A stretch of 64,000 nt of DNA from positions 3,192,501 through 3,256,500 of the forward strand of contig CANJKZ010000910.1 in the NCBI GenBank assembly GCA_947471745.1, written 5' to 3'. Made by a program: the position numbers and the translations under genes. This document shows, piece by piece, positions 22,750-32,210 of the stretch. Source of the stretch: Closterium sp. Naga37s-1 (taxonomy: Eukaryota > Streptophyta > Zygnematophyceae > Desmidiales > Closteriaceae). The notes beneath the pieces are model-generated. The model was not told the DNA's origin and did no database searches. It saw nothing but the letters and a program-made list of their open reading frames with translations. The stretch's first letter is position 1. Each line of letters opens with the position of its first letter.

Positions 22750-24153
22750 ATGTGGGACGGCGAGGAGGAGGACGATGACAGAGTGTGCTACACGCGCGCG
22801 GAGTATCGGGCGGGGAGGCGCGAGAGGGCTGTGCGCGTTTACACTGTGAACGATGAGTCAAGGTGCGGTGGGGTAGTGTGGTATGGTGTGGGATGGGATG
22901 GGATGGGATGTGATGGGATGGGATGGGATGGGATGGGATGGGATGGGATGGGATGAAATGGGATGGGATGACATGGCATGGATGTTTCTCTACACAGTCA
23001 TGTGTATCTCTGGCAGTAACCATACCTGATTGCCACTACTTGTGACTTGTGCCTTGCGCCGTCACATGCCTCACTGCTGCACCGCTCTCCATCGCACCGC
23101 ACACCGCAGGTACCTGATGGTGTGCAACGTGCCGGCGCTGGGGTGTGTGGGCGACCTGCTTCGACTCTTCTCTGTGCATGGGCCCATCGAAGAGTGAGTC
23201 GTGGAGGAGTGAGTGGGGGAAGAGTGTGAGCCAGCGCCGCCTGCTGTATCGTGGCATCATCACGTGGCGTTGCCGTGTGAATGAAACATGCATGCACTCC
23301 TTCATGTCTTTGCAGCTGTTTCATGTGTTTCCTGCAATCATTCCGCTATTCCATCATCCCACCATGCCAGCACACCGCTATGCGATCACACCACCACGGC
23401 ACCACATGACGTGGCACCACATGACATGACGTGGCACCACATTACATGACGTGGCACCACATGACATGACGTGGCATCACATGACGTGGCAGGCACCGCA
23501 TGATGGACGAGGAGGACGCCCCTGCCTTCACCGACGTCGTGTGGCTCAAATTCACCCACCTGCACCACGCCAGGTGCGGCATGCATGAGATAGAATCCAC
23601 ATTAAAATTGAATTTCAATCGCACATTGCAGTGCGTGGCAATCCTATATATATCCTCAGTGCTTTGTGCTTGCCTTGCCGTAATGGTCTAGCACCATGCC
23701 CCCTCCACATGCCCTTCCTCCTCTCATCGTGTCTCCTTCCATGTTGTCTGTTCCTTCGCACTGCCCAGGTTCGCAAAGAGAAAGTTGGATGAGTATCCAT
23801 TCATGGGCACCACATTGAAAGTTTCGTACCTGCCGGGGCACGAGGCGATGGAGGACACGTGGGCGAAGCTGGAGGAGCGACGGCGAATCGTGGCCGTCCG
23901 TTGCCGACGTGAGAGATGGGGGGTGGATAGGGAAGGGGGCGGGAGGGAGGGGAGGGGTACGAGGATTTTCAAAGTGGAGTGGGGTTTGTTTGTTTGTTTG
24001 GGTCTCCGTGGCAGGGCTGGCGGAGGAGCAGGCGGGTTCGCAGACGGCTGGAGGGCAGGATGACAGCACGGCGAGGCACACTGAGGTGTCGGCAGGGATG
24101 GGTGTCACTTCACCGGCAGCAGTGTTGGCATCAAGAGCTGCAGCACCAGTAGT

Positions 24154-24189
<36 letters not shown>

Positions 24190-24880
24190 CAGCATCCCGC
24201 CACTGGCACCCCTTCCTCCGCCGCGTCCCCAGGTGTGCCCCGCTGCTCTCACACTCACTGCTCCTTGCTTCGCCTTAACCACACACCCTAAGCTTACACC
24301 TACACTACGCTCTACACCCCAAGTAGCACCCTACATCGTGTGGACTCTAGAGCTAGCCTCTTGATGCAGTGCAAGCCATGCAGTGAAAGCAAGTCATGCA
24401 GTGAAAGCAAGCCATGCAGTGAAAGCAAGGCATGCAGTGAAAGCAAGCCATGCAGTGAAAGCAAGGCATGCAAGGAATATTGCAATCTTGACCGTGTATC
24501 TCGGTTCTTCTCCTCCCCACCCACCCACCCTTAGGCACCACCTCTGCCTCTCTCCGGCGTCACGGCACTCCCTCCATGCTCACACTTGCAGCACGCCCGG
24601 CCGCATCAGCAGCCCGCCCAGCCGCATGAACAACACATGGCAGCAGGTGGCAGCAGCAGAGCAGTCAACACAGACACGAGCACAGGCATGGTCACTCTTC
24701 CGAGCAGCAGGCACGCCTGCACCACCCCTCTCACCAGCGCCACCACCCAGCAGTGCGGCAGCAGCAGCGCCCCCCCCCAATGGCCGCGATACTTGGGAGT
24801 GCCCTCCATGGATGCCGCGGTGGCCCGTGTGCGATCACACCTCGCTGCACTGCACGCCCCACCACATCCCCACAGCACCT
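22750..24880 (+). CDS. RBM48: RBM48, RNA-recognition protein of the minor spliceosome (3' end unresolved)
   Basis: RBM48 supports U12-type splicing in plants and animals, acting in the nucleus. Exons: 22750-22862, 23110-23193, 23493-23573, 23769-23908, 24015-24232, then 24592 onward; phases agree throughout. Protein blocks: RVCYTRAEYRAGRRERAVRVYTV at the start, YLMVCNVPALGCVGDLLRLF and GPIEE (RRM), DEEDAPAFTDVVWLKF, AKRKLDEYPFMGTTLKVSYLP, then an Ala/Gln-rich linker with a GCA run (about 24148-24188). In the last exon VNTDTSTGMVTLP and YLGVPSMDAAVARVRSHLAAL fit the conserved C-terminus. The frame then stays open through two tandem arrays to 26406; I place the end near 24880 only as an estimate, since no stop or clear donor is found. 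Confidence 0.85.
22886..22966. repeat. GGGAT pentanucleotide array in RBM48 intron 1
   Basis: About 15 copies of GGGAT/TGGGA with few substitutions, immediately downstream of the exon-1 donor. Confidence 0.9.
23392..23492. repeat. CATGACGTGGCAC array ending at the RBM48 exon-3 acceptor
   Basis: Units of CACATGACATGACGTGGCAC repeat about five times. The last unit, ATGACGTGGCAG, is itself the 3' splice site of intron 2. Confidence 0.85.
24366..24472. repeat. 18-bp AGCAAGCCATGCAGTGAA array in RBM48 intron 5
   Basis: About six copies of AGCAAGCCATGCAGTGAA with AGCAAGGCATGCAGTGAA variants. Confidence 0.88.
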
Positions 24881-25111
24881 CGCCTATTGTATTCTGCCTG
24901 TTCGCCCTCCCTAGCTCTGCGCTTTGCTCTCCTTACGCCCTGCCCTTCACTCGATCGTCTTCTTCTCCACCCCTTCCTTATCCCCTCCCGATTCCCCTCT
25001 TCCTCTCCCCTTCCCCCCCTCCTCTCCCTGCCCCCCTCCCCACATCCTGCTCGGTTGATTTGTCTGCGCCTTATGAACGCTCCTACTGTCCTTTCCACAA
25101 CACTCGTTGGC

Positions 25112-25852
25112 CATGTCCCTTGTGCACAGCTACCATCTCCTCAGCATGTCCCTTGTGCACAGCTACCATCTCCTCAGCATGTCCCTTGTGCACAGCTACC
25201 ATCTCCTCAGCATGTCCCTTGTGCACAGCTACCATCTCCTCAGCATGTCCCTTGTGCACAGCTACCATCTCCTCAGCATGTCCCGTGTGCACAGCTACCA
25301 TCTCCTCAGCATGTCCCTTGTGCACAGCTACCATCTCCTCAGCATGTCCCTTGTGCACAGCTACCATCTCCTCAGCTTGTCCCTTGTGCACAGCTACCAT
25401 CTCCTCAGCATGTCCCTTGTGCACAGCTACCATCTTCAGTCTCTGCCCCATCTTCAGTCTCTGCCCCATCTTGAGTCTCTGCCCCATCTTCAGTCTCTGC
25501 CCCATCTTCAGTCTCTGCCCCATCTTCAGTCTCTGCCCCATCTTCAGTCTCTGCCCCATCTTGAGTCTCTGCCCCATCTTCAGTCTCTGCCCCATCTTGA
25601 GTCTCTGCCCCATCTTCAGTCTCTGCCCCATCTTCAGTCTCTGCCCCATCTTCAGTCTCTGCCCCATCTTGAGTCTCTGCCCCATCTTCAGTCTCTGCCC
25701 CATCTTGAGTCTCTGCCCCATCTTCAGTCTCTGCCCCATCTTCAGTCTCTGCCCCATCTTCAGTCTCTGCCCCATCTTCAGTCTCTGCCCCATCTTCAGT
25801 CTCTGCCCCATCTTCAGCATGTCCCTTGTGCACAGCTACCATCTCCTCAGCA
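25112..25852. repeat. 33-bp and 18-bp minisatellites downstream of RBM48
   Basis: About ten copies of a 33-bp unit (CATGTCCCTTGTGCACAG + CTACCATCTCCTCAG) are followed by about 21 copies of an 18-bp unit (TTCAGTCTCTGCCCCATC), then one more 33-bp unit. Both periods are multiples of 3, so several frames stay open. The 33-bp unit carries two acceptor-like pyrimidine-CAG sites per copy. Confidence 0.9.
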
Positions 25853-26091
25853 TGGTACTCTACTCATTTTTCTGGTTGCGGTTTATTGCGGGCCTGGCCG
25901 TCCTGTATAGCGCGGATGAAATTCCCACAACTAGAGCAGAGATCGGGGGCCTTCTAAAATCCTTCGCCAATCGCACTCGTCGCGCCATCCCGTTCCACAT
26001 TCACCTGACCAACACGTCACTGCCAGCTGGTACCCTCGCGATGCCCAAACCTCCGTGCCGGCCGGCAGCGCGCCGGTCGCGGTATTGCCCT

Positions 26092-28804
26092 ATGAGGGTT
26101 CCGAAAGCGGATCGCCGGTCGTCGTCGCGATGTGCGCGCGCGTGCGCGGTGATCGTTATCGCCGCGTCGCTGCTGCCGTCACTCCCTCTCGCCGCTGAAT
26201 CCGCGGGAAATACGCGCCGCGTCTCTAGCGAGTCGCGGAAATCGAACTCATCAGGTCCGTCGTGCCGGTCTCGTCTCTCCATCTCAACCGCGCGATCGCC
26301 AGCCTCTCCCCTCTCGCCTCGCCTCTCCTCTCTTCTCGCTCCTCTCTCCTCTCCTCTTGCGAAATCGCGCTCTAATCCCGTGCGGCGGCCGTCCCGCATG
26401 CTTTAGAGAGCGCGCGGAGTGGCACCAGCCTCGCGCGCCGTCCACCTATCATCCCCCCCGTCCCGCTCATCTCCATCCCCGCACCACATCACTCTACCTC
26501 CCGCTCCACTGCCCACCCTCCTTTCCCCGCAATTCCCGCACCTTACGACCCACCCTGTCATGTGAGCTCTGCTGCCCCGTCCATCCCTCCGCCGCCTTCC
26601 ATCCCTCCGCCGCCTTCCATCCCCAACTCGCCTCCCATACCCCCCGCCTTGCCTTCCTAGCCTCCCAGGCACCATCTCGTCCTCATCTCGCCCCTATCGC
26701 CGTTCTCTGCTCGGCGCCGTTACCTTCCCCAACCCCCCACTTTCCCTTTCCCCCACCTCCCCCCTCCCTTTCCACTCCTCCCCCCTCCCTTTCCTCTCCT
26801 CCCCCCTCCCTTTCCTCTCCTCCCTCCTCCCCTTTCTCCCCGACACCCCCGCTTCCCCCCCTTCTCCCCCGCGCAGTCCCCCCCGGGCGCTGCATATCGC
26901 AGGGCGGGCAGTGGCCGCCCTTTTGGCTGCACGGGAAGCTTCCGCGAAAGAGCCCGAAGGGCGGCGCGCAGGAGCTGACGCTGTGCCGCGTGTACAAGGA
27001 TAGCACGTGCTGCGGGCACGAGAACAGCGACCACGCTTTAATCTCCACCAGGTGAGGACCGAGAAAGGAAGGCGGGGGGAGGGGGAGAGGAGGCGGAGGG
27101 GAAGGGGGGAAGAGGCGGGGGAGCGGAGGCACCTGGGTGGTAGCGTGCGTTGGAAGCCTCGTGGGATTGAGCGGCCAGCAGAAGCAGATGACGCTTCTGC
27201 TTTTGCAGCGGGCCAGCGGTGGGGGGAGTGTGGGGGCTGTGCTGTGCGGTGTGCCCCGTCTTCACGTTGCCCCCTTGCCTCTCGCGTGTTATCATGTCCC
27301 TTCTCCCCCCCTGTGCCGCTCTTTGCTGATTGCATCTGCCCCCTCCCCGTCCCCCTCTGCTCCCTACCTTTGCCACTGCCCGCTGCCCCCCCCTTGCCGT
27401 CCCCCCGCCTCCCCTTGCACGCCCCCTGCTTTGCCCTCCCCCCGCATTGCCGCCCCCCCCCCTCGCCCATCCCCCAGGCGGCTGGTGGTGGGGGGGGAGC
27501 CCACAGACGACTGCATTGCCAAGTGGGAGGCGCTGCAGTGTGCCACGTGTCACCCCCTCATTGGCACACAGCACGGGCCGCCCGCCATCTGCAACTCGTT
27601 CTGCCATGCCGTCTTTTCTGCGTGCGGCGCGGCATTTTTCGCAGCGGATGGCACCTCCCAGGTTGGTCGTCTCAGGTGCTTTAGGTAAATCTTCAGGTTG
27701 TCTTGGCGTCTGCATCCTTTCTCTCTCCACTGGACTCTTCTCAGGCTCTCTTTACATCCGTCCCCTCCCTCTCGATATTCTTCATCCTCAAACCACCCCT
27801 CCCCTCTTTTCCCGCATCACCCTGTCCCCCCGTTCCCCATCACCCTCTCCCCTCCCACCCATCACCCCCTCCCGCTCCCCCCCGAAGCACATCTTCCCCT
27901 GTGGCCGCCGCGACACGCTCTGTGCTCGGGCCGACTCCCTTGCTTCCTCCGGCCGCCAGTTCTGCCAGCTGGCGGGCTTTGGTTGGCTGCCCGACTCGCA
28001 CGGGGCGGGGGTTCAGAGGGGAGGGGGGCGAGGGGAGGAGATGGGGGGGAGAGAGGACGAGGAGGGGCATGAGAGGGTGTGCTTTGATGGCACACTCCCT
28101 TCTGCTGCTGCTGTTGTGAGGGGGAGGCACAAGGGGGCAGGGGGGAAGGGGGAGAAGGGGAGTGGTGAGGAGGAGGAGGCGGAGGAGGAGGGCGGTGGGT
28201 GGTGGGAGCAGTGGGCGGGCGGTGAGGGGGGGAGGCCGTTTGGGGGCAGCGTGGTGTGGATGGTGTGCGGCCTCGTGCTCACTGCTGGCCTTTCCTACAT
28301 GCGGTCAGTGCGCCTCCCTCTCACTCCGTGCTCCCTCCTCTGTCCTCCTCCCTTCACATATTCCATCGCATGCCCATGCTTGCCTTTGCACCGGCGTGCC
28401 TCGAATCCCCTTCGCTTCTTGCACTCAGGGTGCCTTCACCACCCTCCCAGCATCACCTTCCCTCACCCCCCTCCTCCCTTCCCTCCCCACCCCCCCTCCT
28501 CGCCGCCCCTCCTCGCCCCCCCTCCTCGTCCCTCCCCTCCTCACCCCTCCTCGTCTCCCCCGTGCGTGGCAGGTGGGTGGCGGCACGCAGCCGGCGCAGG
28601 AGGCTGTTTATGGGGCTCATCAAGCGGGCAGGGGGCGGGGGGCGGCAGCAGCAGCAGCAGCAGGTGGAGGGCGTGAGGGCGCGGCAGCAGCAGCAACACA
28701 ACGAGGCTGCTCTGGCTGCTGCTGCCCCCCCCACCTCCACCACCACTGCCTCCGCCGCTGCTGCCACCACCACTGCGCGCAGCACCGCAAGGCAGCCTCG
28801 CTAA
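26092..28804 (+). CDS. Folate-receptor-like Cys-rich membrane protein (5 exons)
   Basis: Resembles the uncharacterised plant folate-receptor-domain family (such as Arabidopsis At5g27830); ligand unknown. Exons: 26092-26254, 26877-27051, 27478-27661, 27888-28303, 28573-28804; phases agree, 389 aa. Residues 1-33 look like a signal peptide: basic start, VIVIAASLLPSLPLA core, then A-A-E-S-A. The Cys-rich domain (about 58-230) has CISQGGQWPPF, LTLCRVYKDSTCC, CIAKWEALQCATCHPLIG, PPAICNSFCHAVFSAC and FPCGRRDTLCARAD. A Gly/Glu-rich spacer leads to one membrane span (about 294-312, VVWMVCGLVLTAGL) and a basic, Gln-rich tail with a CAG run. Topology is inferred as outside N-terminus, cytosolic tail. 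An alternative ATG at 26041 is in frame but dilutes the signal peptide. Confidence 0.87.
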
Positions 28805-29030
28805 TGCACGGGTGGCAAGGCACGTTGCTGCTTGCTAGTGCACGGGTGGCAAGGCACGTTGCTGCTTGCTAGTGCACGGGTGGCAAGGCACGTTGCTGCT
28901 TGCTAGTGCACGGGTGGCAAGGCACGTTGCTGCTTGCTAGTGCACGGGTGGCAAGGCACGTTGCTGCTTGCTAGTGCACGGGTGGCAAGGCACGTTGCTG
29001 CTCGCTAGTGCACCGATTTGCAAGGCACGG
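28800..29030. repeat. 34-bp minisatellite starting at the stop codon
   Basis: About seven copies of GCTAGTGCACGGGTGGCAAG + GCACGTTGCTGCTT. The first copy contains the TAA stop (28802-28804) of the folate-receptor-like gene; later copies read TAG at the same position. Confidence 0.9.
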
Positions 29031-29324
29031 GCGTATGGGCAGTCATGGGTCGGCTGGCGGTGAGCGAGCACGTGGTAGCTCACCACTTCTCACCCATGCA
29101 TAATGTGCCTCACAGTTACGTTGCATGAGGTGTAACTCATAATTGACTTGCATACATACCGTGATCTCCCGGTTACAAGACCCCCCCACATAAAAGCCAA
29201 GTGGGTCTTCTATCTGGACCAGGGGTCTTTTATTATGTAAGTCCTGGAGAGGACCCGCCTTTTGACCCAATTCATTATAAGACCCCCCCCTCTTTTGCAT
29301 CGGTGGTGTTTAACCGGTGAGCTG
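29031..29324. other. Spacer between gene island and retrotransposon stack
   Basis: No gene is visible. Three C-rich AAGACCCCCC tracts occur at about 29177, 29250 and 29279. Confidence 0.4.
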
Positions 29325-29761
29325 TGTTGGGCTGAGAAAAGCCCTTACATCTTTTCAAGGCTAAGATCTTGAGTAGGAATGTTGTAACTGCGGAAGCGTG
29401 TAGTAAACCTTGTTGAGCTGTTGAACTACCTTGCACTAGTGTGTGAGAGCAAGATGAATTGATTATAGTAAGGTAATACAAAGGCTTTTATAAGGTTACA
29501 AGGAATACGAAAAGGTGCACCTAACTGTTTTTGCTTTTGCGGTTCGATACAGTGACGACTCGGGCAACTGCTCAGTATCGAGTCATTTGTTTGTCCTTGC
29601 TGTCGCGCTGTATTTCGTCGAGTCAAAGGTCAGCGACCTTTGACCTTCTCGTAACCTCCAGCTGTTAATTTTGTTGACTCGCGTATTGCTTCACTGTAGT
29701 CTGCTTCGTTTCGTGTTATTACTTCGATACTTCAGAAGCGTTAAATTGCTTGTTTCCAACA
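29325..29761 (-). repeat. Copia B 3' LTR (about 437 bp)
   Basis: Starts TGTTGG and ends CCAACA on the plus strand, a perfect 6-bp inverted end. On the minus strand it is preceded by the purine tract GCGAAGGGGAG. No partner LTR remains to confirm the borders. Confidence 0.65.
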
Positions 29762-31311
29762 CTCCCCTTCGCTTCTGGACTGTCGCTGCTGACGACGTGG
29801 TCTTGTCCAGTCAGCAGCATGCAGTACTCGAACTTCTGCTTTCCGAGTTTCTTGGTCAAGTAATCGGCTGCCATCTCGGATGTGGGAGAGTAGGATAACT
29901 CAGGTCTTCCCTTCTCGATTTCATCTTTTACGAAGAAGTACCGGAGGGCGAAGTGTTTCGTTCGATTCGCGAACCCGTTCTTGTTCGCTATCCGAATGGC
30001 CGATTGATTGTCGCAGAACAGGGAGAAGCTGGGTAACTTAGTCAGCTTCGTTTCTTCCAGTAGTTCGCGAAGGTACAATCCTTCCTTGGTGGCTGAGCAG
30101 AGTGCGATATATTCTTCTTCAGCTGAGGACAGAGCAATTAGCTCTTGTTTGCTCGACTGCCATGAGATAGGGCCGATAGGTTCGAGTCGGTAGATGTAGC
30201 CAGTACGAGATCGCCTGTTGTCAGAGTCTCTGGCGTGATCGGCGTCGACGTAGCCGATTAATTTAGGTGTCGTAGTTCCGGTCTTGTGGTAGGTTAGACC
30301 GATCGTCGGGGTGCTGACGAGGTAGTGAAGTGCACGGTCGAGCTCCGTCATGTGATCTGCTTCAGGCTTCTTGAGGTAGGTGGCGAGTTGACTAGCTGAG
30401 TAGGATAGGTCCGGTCGGCAGGTAACGGCTGCGAAGAGTAGACAGCCTAGCATTCGTTGGTAGTCGCGAATGCCGGCGGGTTTGAGTAGGGCGGAGACTT
30501 CCTTGCGATTTCCGTCGGTGTAACGATATGGCGTGGTGATGGCAGCTGGAGTTAGTCCGAATCGTTTGGCGATGGTGTCTGTGTATTTTGCGGCGCTGAG
30601 GTAGATTGTGTTTTCCCCGTCTTGTATATTGAGTCCCAGGTACTGTGTCACGGTAGATGAGACGGTGAGCGTGAGATCCCGCTGTAGCTCCCCTTCAAAC
30701 CAAGTTGTTATGCCGTCAGTGGAGCCTATGTAGAGGAGATCGTCTACATAGACGATGAGCAGGATGTAGTCGGTCCCTTTAGTGAGTCGGTACATTCCTT
30801 GGTCATGCGGTAGTTGGCAGAATCCAATGCGGATTAATCGAGCGTGAAGATGCTTCTGCCACAGTCTCGGGGCTTGTTTGATGCCGTACAGTGATTTTTG
30901 CAGCTGACAGACTTGATTGGGGTCTGCGTTAGATCCGTGTGGTTGTTCGACAAAGATCTCAGCGTCGACAGGGGCGTAGAGGAAGGCGTTGGCAACGACG
31001 ATTTGTCGGAGTTTCTTCCGATTCATGGCGGCTATCGCGAGGAGAATCCGCAGTGAGGTGTGTCGGCTAACTGGTGCGAATGTTTCGTTGTAGTCTCGTC
31101 CGTGTTCTTGGTCGAAGCCGCGCACGACCCAACGTGCCATGAGTTTGTCTATCGTTCCGTCAGCTTTCGTTTTCACGCGGAAAACCCATTTTCCCGTGAG
31201 AATGGTCTTGTTGCGTGCCACTCCGATAGGCACGACCTTCCAGGTGTTGCGTTCTTGCAGCGCCTTTAATTCTCTGTCCATGGTCGTGCCATTTTTCCCT
31301 GTGTTCCCCAC
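29719..31311 (-). CDS. Copia B reverse transcriptase and RNase H
   Basis: An open frame of 530 codons. N-terminal LQERNTWKVVP and GKWVFRVKTKADG begin the RT, followed by ARWVVRGFDQEHGRDYNETFAPV, QKSLYGIKQAPRLW and the catalytic YVDDLLYIG. RNase H follows with GYVDADHARD, LSSAEEEYIAL, LFCDNQSAI and the tail ADYLTKKLG. The last 40 bases overlap the LTR. The catalytic residues look intact, but the upstream polyprotein is interrupted between about 31312 and 31480, so this is a fragment of a dead element. Confidence 0.9.
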   Translation of the reverse strand: MGNTGKNGTTMDRELKALQERNTWKVVPIGVARNKTILTGKWVFRVKTKADGTIDKLMARWVVRGFDQEHGRDYNETFAPVSRHTSLRILLAIAAMNRKKLRQIVVANAFLYAPVDAEIFVEQPHGSNADPNQVCQLQKSLYGIKQAPRLWQKHLHARLIRIGFCQLPHDQGMYRLTKGTDYILLIVYVDDLLYIGSTDGITTWFEGELQRDLTLTVSSTVTQYLGLNIQDGENTIYLSAAKYTDTIAKRFGLTPAAITTPYRYTDGNRKEVSALLKPAGIRDYQRMLGCLLFAAVTCRPDLSYSASQLATYLKKPEADHMTELDRALHYLVSTPTIGLTYHKTGTTTPKLIGYVDADHARDSDNRRSRTGYIYRLEPIGPISWQSSKQELIALSSAEEEYIALCSATKEGLYLRELLEETKLTKLPSFSLFCDNQSAIRIANKNGFANRTKHFALRYFFVKDEIEKGRPELSYSPTSEMAADYLTKKLGKQKFEYCMLLTGQDHVVSSDSPEAKGSVGNKQFNASEVSK

Positions 31312-31476
31312 CTAGAGCCTGCTGAAAAGTGGCAGGCTCTTTAGGTGGTGCCGCTCCGTGGACAGCGGTGACGAGTCCCAGCATCTGCAGTCCATTTTGT
31401 GTGTAGCGGGGGAGATTTGCGTCCTCGGGATAAGCTGCTTCATCTCCCGCTTCTGGATTGGCTAAGAAGTTGGGCC

Positions 31477-31812
31477 CTATGTGTTCGGAGACATTGGTGT
31501 CGGCCGGTTGGGGTGTAACGTAACCGTTGTCGGCGAAGTCGTAGTAGGCTTCGGCATTGATACTTTCGCGAGGGTTTCGTTATCCATCGGGATGGGCACG
31601 GAGCAGTATGGGAGTGGTCCTGCTTCCTCGGATGCGCCGTCCACATTTTGCTCATCCCAGTCAGCTTCGTCAGCTGGTGTGGCGAAGGCTCGGTTGCCAC
31701 GGAAGCCACCAGTGAGGTCTCGATCTGCTGCCAGGTTGTCCAGGTACGTTTGAAGGGAGAGTCGTTCGTAGAAAATGACATCACGTGCTGCTACTGTTTC
31801 CTTCGAGTGGAC
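31477..31812 (-). pseudogene. Copia B integrase C-terminal and linker remnant
   Basis: Minus-strand frame containing HSKETVAARDVIFYER, the typical region after the Copia integrase core, then an acidic and Pro/Thr-rich linker to a stop at 31477. Its 5' continuation is at 37072-37402, on the other side of Copia B2. Confidence 0.75.
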
Positions 31813-31943
31813 TGTTAGAATAGTGAACGAATGAATGAATGAACTAGCAAGCAGGTGGGTACAAGTAGGAAACCTAAAAGTGTTGTACCCTATATGAACT
31901 ACCCCACTATAGCCTAGATAGACTATAACATATAAGTTTGACA
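31813..31943 (-). repeat. Copia B2 3' LTR (131 bp)
   Basis: TGTTAGAATA...GTTTGACA on the plus strand, with GGGTACAA/TTGTACCC hairpin arms. On the minus strand a short purine tract, GGGGGTG, lies directly upstream. Confidence 0.92.
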
Positions 31944-32210
31944 CACCCCCATAGGCAAAGTGGGGGAGAACAAGTGGTCACAAGACCAGTCAAGAAAGGC
32001 AAAGCAAGCTCAGGGTGGATCACAAAGTCACCACGCAGTCTGAGCACAAGCAAATGGCCACAAGGCCAGTTTACATGCAGAGTTATATAAAGGAGAACAA
32101 ACAATACAGTGAACACAACCTAGCAAGTGTAATCATGCAGGTATAGGTATAGAGAGTACAGTACAAGCAGAGTCAAGAAGTAAGCAAGTGAGGCACAGTA
32201 GGTACAAGGC

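Noticed and set aside
22750-24591. U12-type introns in RBM48
   Set aside because: The introns start GTGC, GTGA or GTGT and lack the ATATCC donor and a TCCTTAAC branch motif.
25083-25842. Minus-strand ORFs with LKMGQR and EDGAET repeats
   Set aside because: Both come from the 18-bp array downstream of RBM48, antisense to it, with no conserved flanks.
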